Shown: piece by piece, positions 12,335-24,329 of the stretch
Position numbering within the stretch: position 1 is the stretch's first letter
Layout: the number at the start of each line of letters is the position of its first letter
Assembly: GCA_011009095.1 (NCBI GenBank)
Contig: VTPC01004662.1
Span: forward strand, 1 to 64,000
From: Ignelater luminosus
Taxonomy: Eukaryota > Arthropoda > Insecta > Coleoptera > Elateridae
Direction: 5' to 3'
DNA length: 64,000 nucleotides
Translations under genes and position numbers: made by a program
The notes under the pieces: model-generated
The model's database searches: none
What the model saw: the letters and a program-made list of their open reading frames with translations, nothing else
Told to the model about the DNA's origin: nothing

Positions 12335-13270
12335 ATCATCGATCTAAACAATAGGCGTATTGGGATAGACAGAAACAAGAAAGTCTATATAAAAACAGGC
12401 GTCGCACAGGACCCTATCTTTGTGGCCGAACCGGCGTGCTAAGGTTAGAACTTCTTGCGGGAACCATTACCGTTGACAAAGTGGGCAATTAATAACCCAA
12501 ACAATATTACCAAGTGCATAAACCAACACAACCTCTGAATTGCCCCGGAACATGTAAAACATAATGTTGAAGTAAACAAAAAGTGAAACACTTATCCTAG
12601 GTATATGCGGAACGTATGGAACTCGCATAGAAATGGCAATTCAAACGCCAGACGACAGAGCTGTTAGACTTGCGCAACCGATGCCTTTACATAAAAGCAC
12701 CGAATAGCGTCATGAAATCACTGCTACGTGGAGTAATTTATTTCGTACTGTTGAATGGAGAGCCGATATGGTACACTGCTTTGGGGATAAAAAAGCAGAA
12801 AAGAGACCAAAAAAGGAATACAAAATTAGTTTTCTGAAAGTGAAGTCAATATATAGGATCATATCAGCTGCGGCCCTGCAAATAATAGTGACAACAGTTC
12901 GTATGATCAGGCAAGGAAAGCTAAAATAAAAACATTTAGACAAAAGAATTGGGATATTAACCTGGAGAGGTGGTAGCAAAGATGGGAAGCAAATCAGTAC
13001 AAAAGACAGTAAACTAAAATGCTCGTACCTATATCCGAGTGTAACTAAATTGTGCACACCACGCAGGAGAATTGATTACTAGCTGACGCAGGTACTAACC
13101 GATCATGAGTTCTTTCAGGCATATACTAAAAGGATAGGAAAAGACGAACAAGACTCGTTCACGAAAAACCGCAATTTTATACTACTAGGGCAACATCTAG
13201 CTAAGGACACCAAAACTGCCTTTATGATGTACTCTATGAGAATCTAAAATATGACAAATAAGAAGATAAA
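12335..13270 (+). pseudogene. R1-type LINE reverse transcriptase, downstream half
   Basis: The same protein continues. LKIIDLNNRRIGIDRNKK and KTGVAQDPIF correspond to the segment before and at motif B (GVAQGSvLGP). INQHNL..APEHVK matches the conserved 'HNLELAPEKTE' region. TYGTRIEMAIQTPDDRAVRL and LLRGVIYFVLLNGEPIWYTA match the thumb region. LTQVLTDHEFFQAYTKRIG (near 13090) matches the R1 C-terminus ('LTQvLTGHG.F..YL'). There are multiple frameshifts and stops, and no 3' tail is evident. Together with 10930-11231 it forms one interrupted element. Confidence 0.65.
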
Positions 13271-13279
13271 ATTTATAAT

Positions 13280-16200
13280 GAATAAAAAAGAAAACAAGGG
13301 GAGAACCAGACAAGAGAAACAATGTCAAGAGAGACTGTAACAGTACAAATTGTATGTAGACTCAAGTTGTACCTGAAGTAATATTACTTCTTGACAATCC
13401 CAGGTGTAACACGTGGCAAAGAGGAGGGTTTCTAGTACGTAAGAGTCTCATATACCTACAATGTTTCTTTAAAAATGATATTATGCGTTACCTGGCTTGT
13501 CTCTGATTTATTCCAAATGCAAAGTTTCTCTGTAGTCATTGTGTTTAATGTTGTTTTACATTCCCCAAAGGAGACCGAAGGTTGTTATAAGAGTCTAGCT
13601 TTTCTTTGGCTTAGCTTCAATAGTGGGTTATTGCCGATGGTGACGCCTAGACTAGTCAGCGTGTCATGGTTACTTTTACTAATACCTCTTTCACAAAAAT
13701 AATGGCTGCAGTGTAGCAGTGAGATATGAAGAAGTTGGGATACTTTAATCCTGTGGTGAGAGACAGTATTGTTATGGAGGAAGTGAGTCTCTGACCTTGA
13801 TTCGGAGTCTATAGTATCAATTGATTTGGCGGGCGTCATCGTCAGTTGAGAAGGGTTGACGATGATGGTCACATGGATATCGCGGCGTAGGATACTTGAA
13901 AATTCTAACAATCTGTAAAAAATTTAGAAACTTAGACAGTGTTAGTATGCTCTACAGAATTGGGTCTTGTTGAGTAGATGATATAGTCTAAAAGTTGATA
14001 AGCGTGGATTATTTAGTTATGCTGTTTTGAAAGAGCGACAAGTGTGACAGTAGCAATGGGTTAAACAAAATGCCAAAGTTAAGAAACGTGGGAAGAAAAT
14101 GTAAATGTAAATCTGCGATCGTATATTTTTTTTCCGACCTACATTAATTGGACAGACGTTTTGTTTCTTGTTTTTTTTATTTTACACCACTGTTATATTT
14201 AATAATTAAATCTTTACTAATTATTGGCATTTCGTCTTTCCAGATTACCAAAAAATGCATTTTACAAAATAGCGGTCAAATACGAAAAATTCAAAAAATT
14301 TCAAACAGGACAGAAGAACGGCGGCTTTGGCTGTTTCGTTAGACTGTTTTCTATTAATATTATCTTTAGTAATAGTGTTACGCGGGCGTAGATCAGTACA
14401 GAAACTTCTGTCAGAGCCATACCTTTACATACGCGCACTGTGGATGCAGAACTCGTTAAAGAACTTCTCAATACAGGAAACATAAAATAGGCAAAAAGAC
14501 AATAATCAATTCACTTTTCCTCAAGCAGTGGACGTATGTCGGGAAGTGAAGTGAGAAGGATGTTGCAGCTAAGTGCCTAAATGGCTCTCGATGCAAGGTA
14601 AGTGCACTACACTGAAGTAAAACTATTCCTTGGTGCGGAGTTAAACGACGTCACTACAATTTTCTTCACCTAAATTCCTATGTGAGTTGCTAGAATATTA
14701 TTTCATCAGCGTCCAGTCTATTCAAGTCTCCTATTATCTTACTCTTACTATTATTCTAATGAATACTCTTGATTAATTATTTGTTTGTTTATATTATAAC
14801 AACTTGTTACGATTATAATTACTTGAAGTGCGAGATATTCAACATAAAGATTAAAAAGGTTCATTATAGTATTGGCCTGACCCAATTGACAGTTTAGTAG
14901 AAAATAGATTAGCTGACCTTGGAAAATCTTACCTTTTGTAACCATCTGCAGTGCGTGAATAGTTTGATTGGAACAAATCAGGACAAAAAAGGAACTGGAT
15001 CTCGAAATCTGTGTGCATCCAGCAAATACCAATGAAACCTTATTTATTTGCAACGTAAAAGGACAACTGGGAATAATTAAGGAAATTGATTTGAACAAAT
15101 AAGTGCAAAACAGGTGCCTCAGAAGATTCTGAAAAAATGTACGAAATTTCTAATCTCATTGATATACTCAGCTCAAATATAATAACCTGTAGATCAGTAT
15201 TCAGATCTTTCTCTAATTTATAATAAACTCAACAATGCAAGTATGTTACTTATCCTTCTACGTAAAACACGTTCTTACTTTTTCTAGCTTTTAATCGACG
15301 TACAGTCTACGTACGTTACAGTACATTCATCTTTTAGTTCTTATAGACTTGAACACATATTCTTCCAAATTACTTTTCTATTCCTTTAAGTTTTATCATT
15401 ATAAGTCGATTTGGGAAATTGTATACACCCCTGTAAACATAATAAATATTTTAAAAATCTCTCTTCTCTGTCAGCATTATTCCTTATTTTCCTGGAGACT
15501 GTGACGCATAAACTCGTGACATAATCTGATCCTAACCCTAACATGTGAGATGTATTCACAAATGGGAGATTCAATTTTTCAACGACGCCATTTATTGGAA
15601 AAGCAATATCTCGTAAACTTTCCCGTATTAATACGCACGATCTGACAGAATATCAAAACGGATCTCTTCGTAAATCCCTTGAAAATTTTTTACGTCTTTT
15701 TTATAATTTAAGTAACATTAAAAATAGTAATTTTATAGTATGCTTCGTAATATAATTTTATAAAAATGTTAAACTTCCTGAAATACATTTGTGCTGTTCG
15801 TAACAGAGAAACTTTGTTAGCAAAGGGAAGGACGTGGGAACTTCCAACTGTTTCGCTCACAAATCAAGAATTGCATTGTGACAAGAAAAGAACGACCGCG
15901 TGAGTTACTTTCATATATTTCACCTTTGCTGTAAAGCAAACGCCTGGGGTAAAATGCTAATGTTAATTTATCTTGTTTTTAAGTCCTTAATGAGAAGAGG
16001 ATTACATGAGGAGTATTTTTAAATTTCAGATTAGAATCTGATTTTGCTGTTATCTAGTACACAAATCTTTTTAATACAACGACATGGATAATAAATTACT
16101 TCCCTAATGTAAAAGTATTTTATAAAGATTTCTTAAGTGATAAAAACGATTTTAGTGAAATTACCCAGAAAAGTTTTACATAGATGATAAGATAACAAGA

Positions 16201-18815
16201 AAACCAAGGGCTTTTTCAATGTCATGCTTTAATAAAAGGAACGTTTTTAATTTTTAAATTAAATTCATGTCATTAAGATGTACTTTGTATTAATTTTATG
16301 TAATTTTAATAATTACTATTAGCAAAGCTACTTTACTTTAATTGTAGAACATTTTAGATGTTATCACTTTTTTGTTGCTTCTTTTGTAAATAAGAGCCTG
16401 TGAAAGAACGTTTAATTTATAAAATCTTGCATATTAAAAAGAATCTCTAATTTTGGATACAATAAATGGTGAAAATTTGTTTACTATCGTAAAATCTACT
16501 CTTACCTTCCTTAATTTACCTACCCCTTTTTAGCAATGTACGATACATGTTGTGTAATCCAAAAATACTTTGGAAAAGTCAATATAAGGTATGATACGAT
16601 AATAGTAAATTAATAAGAAATTAAACTAACATTTACATTATCTTCAAAAACTTTGAAGACGTTATTACTTTCTTGCTTCATGGTGAAGCTTATAAATACC
16701 TGAAATGACAAGTTAAACTAATTGCTACTATAATTTGTTTCGTGTATCTGTTTGCTGCTTTACAAACTTTTGGCCCTCCAATTCACACCATAATAAGTTA
16801 TTATAATTAAGAAACCAAGATTTTTTAAAGTAGGTAATCATTTTCTTGCTTTCATATACGATATGTATTTCAAGCTACGTGTTTTTTTTTTATTAATTAA
16901 TTATTACTAATAGGAATCACTTGCTCTCAAACAAAATATCTACTATTTGGCAATACTTCTATGATAATTTAAGTATTTACTGTAATTTAGTTTTTTTAAT
17001 TAGTTGTTTTTCCCATCACAATCAACATGCAGAGAAGCTTTTCCTCTTCCTCATAAAAAACTGCAGGCAGCAATCTTACGTTTCCTTTAAAGACTTTAAT
17101 TCCGTAATTTAGTATTCATAAATTAAAATTTATTTATTGTTTTAGCTCATTTTGATTAGATAATTTACATTTTTATCTATCCTAATATTTTCTTAAAATC
17201 TGTTAATTAGTTTATATTATAACGAACGTTCTGTACATTAAGTCAAAACTTTACTTTGAAAAATAGGTGCTATGAAAATCAAGCTAAGCGTTTTTAAGGC
17301 ATCAAACTTATATTGCAGGTTAAATAGATGCCGAAGATACCTATGGACAAATTGAAATCTTTACATGTTGCTGATTTACTGTTTATTCGATTTTTAATGT
17401 TGCTGTTTATAAGTTTACTCAGACATGTAGAAATTCTTTGAAATTAACTGTTAGCAATTACATCGAGTCATGGAGTTTACCACTAACTCGGTAAAATATG
17501 CATTAGCCCCTAGTGAAATAAACTTCTTGTAAGATATTTCTATTAAGGCCATGAATCATGTGGATTTAACTGTGGAGGAACGGAATCACTTTCAGCCTTC
17601 AGTTGTGATTGTTGTTCTGGGACGAACAATACATAAAATAAAAAAGCTCTCGAAAGACAGAATTTAACGATAATGTTATAAAACCCGGAAGCCTTTCTAA
17701 AATCAAAATAATATTAATCCTTCTTAGTGATATCATAAATTTACAGACAAGATATTTTCTTTCTATATTTTTTGTTGTTTCATTTCTTGTTCTGAACTAG
17801 AACTTTTGAAGCTTTATGTATTTCAGTCTTTAAACAGTAGAGTAGCGATGCTTTATTCTAACAATTGTTACGGATAAAACTAGGATTAGTGACCCATCGG
17901 TAGTGTAACCATATATAAAATCGATATGTCACCTGTAATCCTAGTCTTTATACAGTCGAAGAAAGGTCGTGAGCTAAGAGAGCTTAGAGCAAGCAATAAA
18001 CGATAATAATGATACGGTAATTTTAGAAGTTCCGATAGTTTCGAATAGAAGACCCCACAGCTGATCTTCGTATCTAGGTCAGTAGGAGAGATGTCAGCCA
18101 GGGTCGAACCACAGGTTCGAATGATACACAAATAAATGAAATGGGAATTGTACTGCAGTCTGTGCAGATACTTACTTTCACAATGTGAACTTAAAACAAT
18201 GAATTCGCATGAGAATGTTGACGTCACTGGATTTTGAAACAGCTGATTTCTGTAATACTCAATCAGTATCCTCATAACCCAATGAAAGATCGAAATAAGT
18301 TAATAGATATATTGGCATATTGTAGAAAAGAAATAAACAACAGCACCAGATACAAACATATACACAGTGAATGCGACCAGATGAAGCTTATTAAGCGCAA
18401 TACAAAAAGCACTAGTAAAATGAAAGCAAGGTAAATATACATACAATGAATCGTCCGCAAATATTAGAATTAAATTCATTGGTCATTTATGAAAGAAGCA
18501 TAAACATTAAAATGAAAAATATAAATAATAGCGATAATTGAATTGAATTCATCACATGCAGAAGTTTTGCAATTAACCGTAGATTACAAATTTTATATAA
18601 ATAAATCATCAAACCAGAACAAGTTGACAAAATTGTTAGATAGTAAGAATTTTCGTTATCAAAATTTAAAATGAATAGACGATAAAGAAAACATCGACTT
18701 TATAAATATTCTTCATGAAAAATACAAACTAATAAAACATATTAAAGGTTCGGAACCAGTTAGTTACGTTTCAATTCAGCAACCAATATATTTCTATTAA
18801 TTAAAAAATATTAAC
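13280..18815. other. 5.5 kb without recognisable genes
   Basis: AT-rich sequence with only short frames. The longest is 129 codons on the minus strand at 17886-18275 and shows no known motif. A minus frame at 13585-13911 has a stretch vaguely like the end of a LINE endonuclease (TPAKSIDTIDS), too weak to call. Confidence 0.4.
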
Positions 18816-18910
18816 GGACCTTTCGCCACTGTGAAACGGTTTGTCGGGTTCTTCACTAGTATAAAACGATGTTCTTAGGCTTTTCACCAATGTGAAGCGA
18901 TGATTAAGTA
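18816..18910. repeat. three degenerate ~31-bp tandem units
   Basis: The units start near 18816, 18847 and 18878. Each has the pattern CTTtCaCcAnTGTGAAaCGaT (the second reads CTTCACTAGTATAAAACGAT). The core is an imperfect palindrome. Function unknown. Confidence 0.45.
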
Positions 18911-21900
18911 ATCTTTATGATGGATCACTTTTATCCAAGCGGTTGGTGACGTGACGATAATATGCATATATATTTCGCAAATAATTGTATAAGTCAACGA
19001 TGCTTCTTCATAATAGATTTAAAAAAAGGGGAAAGTTTATTTACCATAACGGGAACTAATTCAATACAAAGAGAACCCAGTTGTTGGCACAGAATACACG
19101 GAACTCGCGGCACTGGTTCACACAAGATTTGATTTACAGTTATCCACAAATCTTTACAAGAATGGACGTCTTCCTCATACGTTAGGTAACAAGATATTTT
19201 AATTGATTTTTAAAATATCTATACAGAGCGAGGCAGTATGAATCTCGTAGAAAGTTCAATAAAAATATTAAGATATTATAAGGTAAATAACGGTACGGTA
19301 GTTTTGAGGTGTTCGTTGAGAAATTATTTGGCGATGATTTTAGGTACGGCACGATAAAAACCCATCCGGAATATCCTGGGGAAAAGTCCATAAATTGCTT
19401 AACGAAGACAGAATTCATTCGCAATATTTTTAGTCAGGTATAACTTCACTTTAGCAGAAAATAAGTTCAACACTTGACTATTTCTCGGTAGTTTGCAAAA
19501 TTGTTTCTGTGTTCTAAGATTTCACAAGAGAAGACACGAAAGACGCCTGCTTTTTCTTAGATAGCGGCAGATAAACTCTGTTGAGTGCTGAAGCGAAAAA
19601 GATAACTTCCAACCCCCCCAGAGGGTGGAACTAACGTATAACTGGTTGATCAACTTATCGAGTGGTCTGACAACCAACAAAATAATGCAAGAAGGGTATG
19701 ATTTAGCAAGAAATTTAGACGTTGCTCTCGGCAATTATAGCAAATTTAAATCTTGTTTATGCTTGACAAGGTGACAGATTTATAGTTTTAAGGGTAATAA
19801 AACCAAAAGATAAAAGTATAAGATTATCTGGATCGCAGAAATGAAGTCTGAAGAATATTAATTCAGAGGTAATTTAATTCTATATCAAACCCTAATACAT
19901 CTCTAATTTAATATTAAGAAAACATTTTTATAAAAAAATTCAAGAGAAATTCAACGTTTCCAAGCTGTAAATTTAGACAATGCCAAGGAGCAATAAACCA
20001 AGGGGCTTTTATGTTATAGAAAGATGTTAAACTTAACTTCTAAAAAGGAATAACATATTTACAAAAGAAAAGATTAACAGTAATAAAACGATATATCGTT
20101 ATTTACAAATATAAATAACTTATTAAGAAAAAGTATTGAAGAAGTTATTGCAACTAGTTACAGAAAGATAAGATTTGTTTGCAGATAATAACATTCTTGT
20201 ACTGGTGCATTGAAAAAATTACTTGTGTTTGTCGACTTTGAATTAAATATTGTAATCGGTAATTAAATAGGGAAAGGAGTATTACAAGCAAATGCAGTAT
20301 TGTCAAGCCAGATAATTTTTTTATCTTGATATAAATTTAACATAATCCCGAACTGTACAACTTGATTACGTTACTGCCATAATCATTTAATATATTGCTA
20401 CACATAACTAATTTCACAGTTCTAAGGAATTATCAGACATTTTAATGAAAATGTCAACTCTTACAGGAAAAAACTATTTAAAGAAAAGACTAAAATATCC
20501 AAACCCAAAACAAATTTTAACAAAATGATTACGTAAACAGGGTCATTTCAATACCGTCTTCTTTGCATGTTTCACAAGTAATACAAGAAGTTTACGTAAT
20601 ATTGTACGCCAAATAAACGACGTTGTTGGAAAATTGAATTTCACCTCACACGCTTGGATTAGGGCCAGATTATGCCATGGGTTATACAATACATCATCGT
20701 AGAATGTACGAGAGAATATATGAAATATAATTCACTTACATGAACGATTTTTACATGTTAACTGAAATACAATATTTAGACAGTCAAGCTTATTCTACCA
20801 AACGTTAAAAGAATTAGAGAACGTCACATAATTAAAAAAAAAGATAAAGATATTGCTTTACAAGGAAGAAGTATCACTTGAAAAAATAATTTTCTTTTAA
20901 TAAAATGTACCGTCTGATTACATTAGTATTCAGGTTTTGTAATTTTATATTCGCTGTGGCAGCAGCAGTAAGTCAGTTGGGACGTATCTGCAAAACATAA
21001 TTTCTGAAAGATCAAAGATGCGATACGCTTTAATAAATAATTATTATATTTCAGTGAAACGCAAAAGATGCTTTTTTATTCGCTTTTATTATACACGATT
21101 GCTTCGGAATACAGATCACTTTAGCAGTCTTTCTATTTATTCACTAGACGTACGACATCGACGTTCAGATTCGAAGTGTCACTTCTTATTATGATGATGC
21201 GCACTTGTTATGAAAGTTAAAAGGAGAACAGTGTCAATCGATAGCACCTTATGCGTAATTCAAAACGTTTCAGTAGTAAATAAACACAAATGAAAGATGT
21301 TGTCGTATACTTTAAAATGGAAAAACACACCGGCTTCTGTTTCACGCTAAAAATAGCTGGACCAGAAAATTCTTCATCAAGATATTTTCTAGCGGAAATA
21401 TTGCGATGTATGTTTTGTATTGGAATCTCTATTTCAGTTCGTATTAATAATCATCGTTCTATGTTCCTAGAACAACCTTACATTTCAAAGGGAGGTATGC
21501 GGCTTGTGATAGGAAACATTCCCCTGATTTGGTTTCAATTCATACAGCCAATCGTGGCTTATTATGAGCTAACCCTTCCGTGCTCTCAAGTACATAATAC
21601 TGTAAGGTCAGATGCTTTAAAGAGAAAATTATATTTTAGGGTTAATATGAAAGAAAACGTACAGATAATATTAGTAAGATAGGATTAAATTAAATATTTT
21701 TACAGCGATATATCTGCATAATTAAATATTAATATTATACCGTACATACTACTAAAGATACTCTACGAAAGTGTCTGGATAAGTCATGAAGTCTTGAGGA
21801 GTAGGAAACCTAGAGGCGTGTAAGAAATGACACTAAATTTATGTAATCGCTTTACAAAACTCTGTCGTAAGATTCCGTCTGTACTATAACCATTCTGCTA

Positions 21901-23100
21901 TACACACAACTCTTGCTGCCACTGTGCCTTCAATCTTCATTAATGAAACAGGCAAGACAAACCAGCATTTATTTTTGTCACATGAAACTTACTTTTACTT
22001 TCGCATTCTATGTAACACCTAATGATTTCAGAGAAAAAACTTCTCGGTGTATAATTAAGTCGTCTTAGTTAACTGTTCCTAAAATACGATGCAAATTAAA
22101 AGTGGAATGTCTTGAAAATGTCAAAATAAATAAAGAATTTTTTACTCTATGTGTCGAGTATAATTTGGTAGCAACCAACATAATATTTTCTCCAATATGA
22201 TAAATGAGCTTGCTGTATGAGATTACTGTGACAAAATACAATCTAAAAAACGTTAGGAATTTAGAGTTTCTAAAGACCAAATATTCAAATCGTTAAACAG
22301 GTCGTTAAATTGTTATCTTAGTAGTTAACCATTTCCAACACAGTCTGCTTCTGACTACATTTCAAAAACCTATTTAACAGCTCAGGTGTTCTTTGGTTGG
22401 ACCAATTAGAAAAAATTATACTGATTATGATGAGTGTATATTAAGTAGATTTCCGAGGTCTCGGAACTTCACTTCCGAAATTCTGATATGATCAATAAAT
22501 ATAACTAGCTTTCAGCAACCATTTAAGACTTCTTAAAATACATCAACCCTTGAGCGTCTACAAAGGTGATGCTCTTTAGTTTGATAAAAACGGTTGATGC
22601 TGTATTACCGGAAAAGGCTGGCTTCCGGCTTAGAAATGTTAAAGTTAACTTAGAAAGTATTCTGAAGCTGCCTTAGTAGCCAAAAACAGTTAAAGGTTAA
22701 AAATAGTTTAATGTTTCCGATACACAGCATGCTCTATATACATGGTGCCTACGCATGAAAAGAGGCAGTTTACCAAAGATTTCTTGCATTAGCTACTCTG
22801 AAGCCATTCACGTACTAAGAGAATACAGAACAAACCCTACGTTTTATAATGGATTTTTAAACTCTGGGACAAGCCGGAAACTAAGTAGTTCATTGACAGG
22901 TGAGAATAAAGATTTGATATCTAACTAACTCTTTTGAAGCTTTTGCTTCTACTACGCTAGCATGCACGAGTCAGCATTTGTCTGTAGCTTCAGACAAAAG
23001 ATTACTAAGAACGCATTTTTCAAAACTTGCTATAGAATATCACTGGGACGTGTTGTTACACATCTCAGAGTTAGATCACAGGATGATCAGGTTTGAGATA
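18911..23100. other. 4.2 kb without recognisable genes
   Basis: AT-rich. One 130-codon plus-strand frame at 21290-21682 is the longest. Its start context (aca aATG) is acceptable, but the protein has no recognised domain, no signal peptide and no obvious splice partner, so I do not call it a gene. Confidence 0.4.
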
Positions 23101-24327
23101 CGTTGGTTGTTCCAAAAGTTTTGAGATTTGATGAAACCGAAAGCAATAAATTGATGAAGTATTTTTATTGAATTTTATATCCTAGCTTGCTTTCAGTTGT
23201 CAGGCCAAGTTCCAACCTGTTTCTGCTATTCACTTGTTTTTATAGTATTTCAAATTAAATGCTACAATGGAGTTGAAACGCGAGCATTTTCGTGCGATGA
23301 TTTACTATGATTTCAAATGCGCGTTGCATGTGGATGAGTGTGTGAAAAGGTTAAATGATGTATTTGGTGAAGAAAGTCCTTCTCGGGCAACAGTCTGTCG
23401 GTGGTACAGTGAATTTAAACGAGGACGTACAACAATGACAGGCGAAGAAAGAAGCGGACGACCTAACACTGCAGTCACTCCAGAAAATGTTAATGCCGTT
23501 GAAAATCTAATAAGAGATTGTTGATAAATCCAGAATATTATCGGCATTGGATCGGCAGCAGTAGAGACGATTCTATACGAACACCTACATGTTAAGAAAC
23601 TTGTGTCCGGTTAAGTGCCACATTCTTTCATTCAAGAGCGCTACGTGCTTAGGAAATTTGATAATGGCAATTTTAAGCGCGTATTTGATATTGTTACTGG
23701 AAACGAAAGCTGGATATACCAATTTGATCCAGAATTAGAAGGACAATCCCGAGTATGAGTGTTCGAATGTGAAGAAAGACCAGCACAAGTAAGAAGACCA
23801 AGAAGCGTTGAAAGAAAATGATCTTCAGTTTTTTTAATCAGTGCCTCTTGAGACACAAAAGATTGTTACCGCTGAGTCGTATGTTACTATCTGTCTACTA
23901 CAAGTCTTTTGGGCGATCGAAGAAAAGCGATCGAGGGCGGAATTGCGCGCATTCAACTTCATCACCACAATGCTCCTGTACATGTAAACGGTGGAACATC
24001 TGATTTTTTGCGGGATAATTTGATTTCCATGGTCGGCCACCCACCATATACTCCAGACTTGGCGCCGCGCGATTTCTTTTTATATAAAATAAAAAAAAAG
24101 TTAGGAGGGCGTCGTTTCGAGTCTTCTGAAGATGCGTTGGTGACATTTGAAGAAGTGGTACGAGCATTGTCTAAAGAAACGTGGAAATTATGTTTTAAAA
24201 ATTGATTTTCTCGAATGAGACTATGTATAGATGCTGGTGATGAATACTTTGAACCAATTTAATAAAAAACTTTTTTAAGATAAATTTTACGTGTTTGATT
24301 CTCAAAATTTCTGGAACATCATTTTCT
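23101..24327 (+). mobile_element. mariner transposon (1)
   Basis: A 1.23-kb element, close to the usual 1.3 kb of mariner. Inverted ends share TTCCAAAAGTTTTGAGA (left, from 23110) with TTCCAGAAATTTTGAGA (right, read inwards from 24316). A TA lies just outside each end (23099-23100 and about 24328-24329), the mariner target. The enclosed transposase is broken. Confidence 0.78.
23267..24262 (+). pseudogene. mariner transposase (SETMAR-like), dead
   Basis: A mariner transposase of the group seen in SETMAR-like insect copies. It starts MELKREHFRAMIYYDF with a helix-turn-helix region (RATVCRWYSEFKRGR) and the GRP hinge (SGRPNTAVTPENV). It reads on with stops at about 23521 and several frameshifts to VGHPPYTPDLAPRDFFLYK and a C-terminus ending EYFEPI. 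The D,D34D triad is damaged. The first site reads TGNESW instead of TGDESW, and the second LHHHNAP instead of LHHDNAP. Only the third Asp (APRDFF) remains. It could not transpose even with frames repaired. Confidence 0.82.
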
Positions 24328-24329
24328 TA

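Noticed and set aside
13585..13911. Possible LINE endonuclease end on the minus strand (TPAKSIDTIDS)
   Set aside because: A single weak motif without neighbouring domains.
18100..18130. tRNA-like B box (GGTTCGAATGA)
   Set aside because: No matching A box, acceptor stem or anticodon arm upstream.
21290..21682. 130-codon plus-strand ORF in a gene-poor region
   Set aside because: No domain, signal peptide, splice partner or codon pattern supports it; length is possible by chance.
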